6,384 nt of DNA from Acidothermaceae bacterium. GTDB taxonomy: Bacteria; Actinomycetota; Actinomycetes; Acidothermales; Acidothermaceae. The stretch's first letter is position 1. The number at the start of each line of letters is the position of its first letter. The stretch is taken from positions 1 through 6,384 of the forward strand of contig JAICLV010000134.1 in NCBI GenBank assembly GCA_025925185.1. Reading direction: 5' to 3'. This document shows positions 5,788 to 6,384 of the stretch, one piece after another. The position numbers and the translations under genes were made by a program. The notes under the pieces were generated by a model. The model saw only the letters and a list, made by a program, of their open reading frames with translations. It ran no database searches and was not told the DNA's origin.

Positions 5788-6330
5788 GTGGCGATACAGC
5801 CAATCCGCCTGTTCGGCGACCCGGTATTGCGCACGCCCGCAGAGCCGGTGACGACCTTCGACAAAGAGCTGCGCAAACTCGTGCGCGACCTCGTCGAGAC
5901 CATGCAAGACGCGCCGGGCGCCGGTCTCGCGGCCCCGCAGATCGGCGTCAGCCTGCGGGTTTTCACCTACGATGTCGACGGCGTGGTCGGCCATTTGATC
6001 AACCCGACACTCGACCTGTCCGACGAGCAGCAAGACGGCGACGAGGGCTGCCTTTCCTTTCCTGGCTTGGCGTTTCCGTGCAAGCGGGCGATGCACGCGA
6101 TCGCGAAGGGCTTCAACGAGTACGGCGACCCGGTCATGATCGAGGGCAGCGAGTTGCTCGCCCGTTGCGTGCAGCACGAGACCGACCACCTCGACGGCGT
6201 GCTGTTTATCGACAAGCTCGACTCCGAGCAGCGCAAGCTCGCGATGCGCGCGATTCGCGAGGCCGATTGGGCGGGCGATCCGGTGCGGGTCAAGGAGTCG
6301 CCGCACAACACCTATGGCCGCGCGCTGTAG
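5788..6330 (+). CDS. def: Peptide deformylase
   Basis: Def removes the formyl group from the N-terminal methionine of new proteins at the ribosome exit, using a bound metal ion (usually iron). The 180-aa protein carries all three family motifs: GAGLAAPQ at 44-51, EGCLS at 86-90 and QHETDH at 129-134. The metal ligands are Cys88, His130 and His134, and Glu131 is the catalytic acid/base. GTG at 5788 is chosen as the start because GGGAGA (5777-5782) lies five bases upstream and because the protein then begins MAIQPIRLFGDPVLRTPA, the usual actinobacterial N-terminus. The frame stays open upstream to an ATG at 5653, but those 45 extra residues are not Def-like. The gene is followed after one base by fmt, its functional partner. 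Confidence 0.97.
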   Translation: MAIQPIRLFGDPVLRTPAEPVTTFDKELRKLVRDLVETMQDAPGAGLAAPQIGVSLRVFTYDVDGVVGHLINPTLDLSDEQQDGDEGCLSFPGLAFPCKRAMHAIAKGFNEYGDPVMIEGSELLARCVQHETDHLDGVLFIDKLDSEQRKLAMRAIREADWAGDPVRVKESPHNTYGRAL

Positions 6331-6331
6331 C

Positions 6332-6384
6332 GTGCGCGTCGTCTTCGCGGGCACCCCGGACGTCGCCGTCCCGTCGTTTCAGGC
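6332..6384 (+). CDS. fmt: Methionyl-tRNA formyltransferase, N-terminal fragment (runs off window)
   Basis: Starting at GTG 6332, one base after the def stop codon, the frame reads MRVVFAGTPDVAVPSFQ and continues past the window end. This is the characteristic start of Fmt, which formylates initiator Met-tRNA using 10-formyltetrahydrofolate. No separate Shine-Dalgarno is evident, so translation is probably coupled to def. Only 17 codons are visible, but the MRVVFAGTP start and the def-fmt order make the call firm. Confidence 0.92.
   Translation, partial: MRVVFAGTPDVAVPSFQ

Overview
The window is high-GC chromosomal DNA from an actinobacterium. I infer this from GC-rich third codon positions, from a PriA of the actinobacterial type that has lost its helicase motifs, and from the gene order coaBC-metK-priA followed by def-fmt. 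That order is typical of actinomycetes. I cannot name a genus.

Layout. On the + strand: the 3' part of coaBC (coenzyme A synthesis), then metK (S-adenosylmethionine synthetase, TTG start) and priA (primosome assembly). A 54-bp perfect inverted repeat (18-bp arms, 18-nt loop) lies between the 3' ends of priA and the next gene, which is on the - strand. That gene encodes a dicarboxylate/amino acid:cation symporter (DAACS) of 472 aa. A 412-bp stretch separates its start from def. On the + strand again come def (peptide deformylase) and, one base after its stop codon, the first 53 bases of fmt (methionyl-tRNA formyltransferase).

The most interesting part is the symporter's 5' leader. About 150 nt upstream of the symporter, on the same strand, is a 26-codon ORF with a near-perfect Shine-Dalgarno site. 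Its peptide has the core RRRHIDLLRIASAAC and two cysteines in its last five residues. It resembles the short actinobacterial leader peptides found upstream of sulfur and cysteine genes. The RNA between it and the symporter can fold into several GC-rich hairpins, the first with a Cys codon in its loop. This reads as a cysteine-responsive attenuator. It suggests that the transporter, which family membership alone would label glutamate/dicarboxylate, may carry cystine, cysteine or another sulfur compound. Its cation-site residues also differ from the GltPh archetype (KMDGC for NMDGT; Gln for the TM8 Asp).

How the genes relate. coaBC, metK, priA, def and fmt are housekeeping genes. def and fmt form a translation-initiation pair: Fmt formylates the initiator Met-tRNA and Def removes the formyl group. 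The symporter and its leader are an accessory unit between priA and def-fmt, facing the opposite way and with their own promoter.
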